Below, one piece after another: positions 62,392 to 64,000 of a DNA stretch of 64,000 nt. The notes under the pieces are model-generated. The model worked only from the letters and a program-made list of their open reading frames with translations, did no database searches and was not told where the DNA came from. The stretch covers positions 1 to 64,000 of the forward strand of contig JAACVK010000035.1 in NCBI GenBank assembly GCA_009991595.1, given 5' to 3'. The translations under genes and the position numbers were made by a program. Numbering within the stretch: the first letter of the stretch is position 1; every line of letters starts with the position of its first letter. The stretch comes from a bacterium. Its GTDB lineage: Bacteria; Bdellovibrionota; UBA2428.

Positions 62392-64000
62392 TTATTTATT
62401 CCAGGTGTTAAAGGCCGAGGTCAACCCTCGAACACGAGGCTCTAGCTCGGGGAAGTGCCTCAACAAAACAGTTGCCAGACTGGCTTGATCAATCCACTTA
62501 AGCCCCTCTCGAGTATAGGTCTTTGCGTTATAGTCTTCCGTAAAGAACCTATCGGCATGAAGCCTTCTTGAAGCCATTAGAATAAAGACCTGCTGAATCG
62601 TCTCACCAAAACCAAAGTTAAAGGGGCGAACAATCTCAGCATGAAAACCAACCATTGAATCAAGGTTTTCAATGTCGTTGTTATAGATGTCCTTAAGTTT
62701 AGCGACCATAATCTCGGCTTGAGCAAAAGTCTTCTTAAAGTCTGCATCACTCATCTCGGGAGGCATTTCATCTCGCATAGGAATGAAATCTTCAAAACTC
62801 TTCAATGCCGGCATCCCTAAACTTCGTCTATAGTCATTATAACGAGGAATACCACGCTCTCGATCGCGAACAATGTCCATTGCCGCCAAGTCCATAGTCC
62901 CTAGACCCAGTAGATTCATTGCTGGAATCTCTATGTTCTGCATGAATTTAGGAAAGTTATTCAAAACAACTTGGCCGGGATGTTGGGTTCCAAAAGAATA
63001 AAGAAGATCTTTAAGTGAATATTCTTGTGTGAACTGATGAGACTTAGCATCGCGAGTACTGTTTACCGAAACAACTTCTACAGAGTTTCTATCAGCGAGG
63101 CTGCGTAACTCTAATTCTTCTGGAATCAGACTATGCATTCTATATGCAGAAACAAACTCTTGAGTCATTGCATACGGGACTCCGCTAAGCTTAGTTTCGC
63201 CACCGACGATGCCGCTCATCCAAGAACCAGGCATGCCAGTGCCCCGATTAAAGAGATCGAGAATTCCGGGCTGACCATTAAAAAAGCCTACTTTTCTTTT
63301 TTTTGTCGGATTAATTAAACCAGACCAATTCGTGTCCTGGGTTAGCTTCATGGCCTCATTGGGAGAAACCGCATAACTCCATTCGGTTGTGTGAATTTTG
63401 GCCATAATCGCAGCGTTCACCAAGCGGGCTTTGTTATAGAGCTCATCTGAACTCATCTTGGGATACTCAGATTGAAGTTTTTGAACGATTGCGTTGTGCT
63501 CTAGAATAAAGACGTGATGAAGCAAACTTAGCCCCAACCACCAGTTTCTTTTAAAGCCAACTAGTTCCACTCCATCTGATCCAAGAGGGAGCCTCCAATT
63601 TTTGTTAATCTTCATGTATCCAGTGTTGGGAATCCTCAAAGACTGAGCGGTCTTTGCATCACTTCCGTAGACCTGAGATGCATCCCACCAATGAGTCACC
63701 TCATTAAGAAAGGTGGGCGTCGGGTTTCCATTCTTTTTAGGAAGGTCATAAGGACGAGTGTGATCATAACGACTTCGCATGAAAACCAAATAGTCTTGGT
63801 CTTGTGAACGAAGTGGATCAGTCTCATCTAACTCAAGAAGCAAGGCCTTCGTTGAGGAGGGCGCTTGATTGTCTCCATGACTAAACCAGTCGTGCACCAT
63901 AAACTGAATCCAACTAGCCGCCAGCATATTCAAATAGGGAATGGGCAAGAATTCGTTTCTCGTAAACAACTCGCGACTGATGCGTCTTGGGTCGGGACTT
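62392..64000 (-). CDS. animal-type haem peroxidase, 5' end cut by window edge
   Basis: More than 535 residues are visible; the frame is open to the right edge, with PDPRRISRELFTRNEF before the first candidate start codon. Haem peroxidase of the animal (peroxidase-cyclooxygenase) superfamily. Distal site: MLAASWIQFMVHDWFSHG, with the distal His in HDW. A heme-ligating segment is HVFILEHNAIVQKLQSEYP (the EHN His likely proximal). Later YNDYRRSLGMPALKSFEDF and MVGFHAEIVRP are typical. Such bacterial enzymes oxidise halides or phenols and are often exported. The N-terminal signal is outside the window. Confidence 0.85.
   Translation of the reverse strand, partial: SPDPRRISRELFTRNEFLPIPYLNMLAASWIQFMVHDWFSHGDNQAPSSTKALLLELDETDPLRSQDQDYLVFMRSRYDHTRPYDLPKKNGNPTPTFLNEVTHWWDASQVYGSDAKTAQSLRIPNTGYMKINKNWRLPLGSDGVELVGFKRNWWLGLSLLHHVFILEHNAIVQKLQSEYPKMSSDELYNKARLVNAAIMAKIHTTEWSYAVSPNEAMKLTQDTNWSGLINPTKKRKVGFFNGQPGILDLFNRGTGMPGSWMSGIVGGETKLSGVPYAMTQEFVSAYRMHSLIPEELELRSLADRNSVEVVSVNSTRDAKSHQFTQEYSLKDLLYSFGTQHPGQVVLNNFPKFMQNIEIPAMNLLGLGTMDLAAMDIVRDRERGIPRYNDYRRSLGMPALKSFEDFIPMRDEMPPEMSDADFKKTFAQAEIMVAKLKDIYNNDIENLDSMVGFHAEIVRPFNFGFGETIQQVFILMASRRLHADRFFTEDYNAKTYTREGLKWIDQASLATVLLRHFPELEPRVRGLTSAFNTWNK

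Noticed and set aside
1-64000. CRISPR arrays, insertion sequences, integrases, phage genes
   Set aside because: No direct-repeat/spacer pattern, no transposase or integrase motif and no att-like duplication around tRNA-Leu were seen.

Overview
The window is an ordinary chromosomal stretch of a Gram-negative bacterium: outer-membrane beta-barrels, an OmpA-like protein, several lipoproteins, an Mla-type lipid transporter, SecG and a chemoreceptor. The best clue to the lineage is a 65-residue histone-fold protein at 32566-32763 that looks like the Bd0055 family of Bdellovibrio. With the many secreted proteins of unknown family and the moderate GC (mid-40s % by eye), this makes Bdellovibrionota (Bdellovibrio and relatives) the most likely source. 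That placement is an inference; no rRNA gene is present. I see no insertion sequence, prophage, integrase or CRISPR array.

Layout. 1-6606: a gene cut by the left edge, a CorA-type transporter, an Mla-like operon (lipoprotein-mlaE-mlaF-mlaD, minus strand), a sigma-54 activator and a PlsC acyltransferase. 6664-23214: a catabolic island. It holds a long acyl-CoA dehydrogenase, the methylcitrate cycle (prpD, then prpB-prpC coupled to a queH with a long N-terminal extension) and a compact valine-degradation operon (mmsA, isobutyryl-CoA dehydrogenase, enoyl-CoA hydratase, hydroxyisobutyryl-CoA hydrolase, mmsB, pterin dehydratase). An OmpA-like protein, a Cys-pair repeat lipoprotein and a secreted caspase-fold-like protein lie between these genes. 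23310-29021: an RND/MMPL exporter, a lysozyme-like protein and a methyl-accepting chemotaxis protein. 29161-35103: a zinc-free ribosomal protein S4, a dihydroorotase-like protein lacking one metal ligand, a secreted nuclease, the histone, envelope proteins and a DksA-like protein that has lost most zinc ligands. 35243-39250: a heterodimeric ABC exporter (MdlA/MdlB type) overlapping greB. 39552-45375: a secreted esterase, a DUF3047 protein, a DCC-family protein, a three-domain nucleotidyltransferase/CDP-alcohol transferase/flippase-like fusion and a secreted glycine-rich protein. 45429-48840: the glycolytic cluster gap-pgk-tpiA, a tiny membrane ORF and secG. 48967-64000: LemA/TPM genes, tRNA-Leu(GAG), methionine aminopeptidase, a PQQ sugar dehydrogenase-like protein, a large unknown exported protein and a second lysozyme-like protein, AlgH/YqgE, an RNA m5C methyltransferase, glutamate dehydrogenase, a GNAT acetyltransferase and an animal-type haem peroxidase cut by the right edge.

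Metabolic logic. Valine breakdown yields propionyl-CoA through MmsA, and the methylcitrate enzymes next door oxidise propionyl-CoA to pyruvate plus succinate, so the two clusters form one route from branched-chain amino acids to central metabolism. Glutamate dehydrogenase would remove nitrogen released from amino acids. This fits an amino-acid-consuming, protein-rich diet such as that of a predatory or scavenging bacterium; that lifestyle is inferred, not shown.

The most noteworthy items are the bacterial histone, the three-domain fusion, the caspase-like secreted protein, an intrinsic terminator lying inside the 5' coding part of the second lysozyme-like gene, and several family members with lost catalytic or metal residues (dihydroorotase, DksA, enoyl-CoA hydratase).
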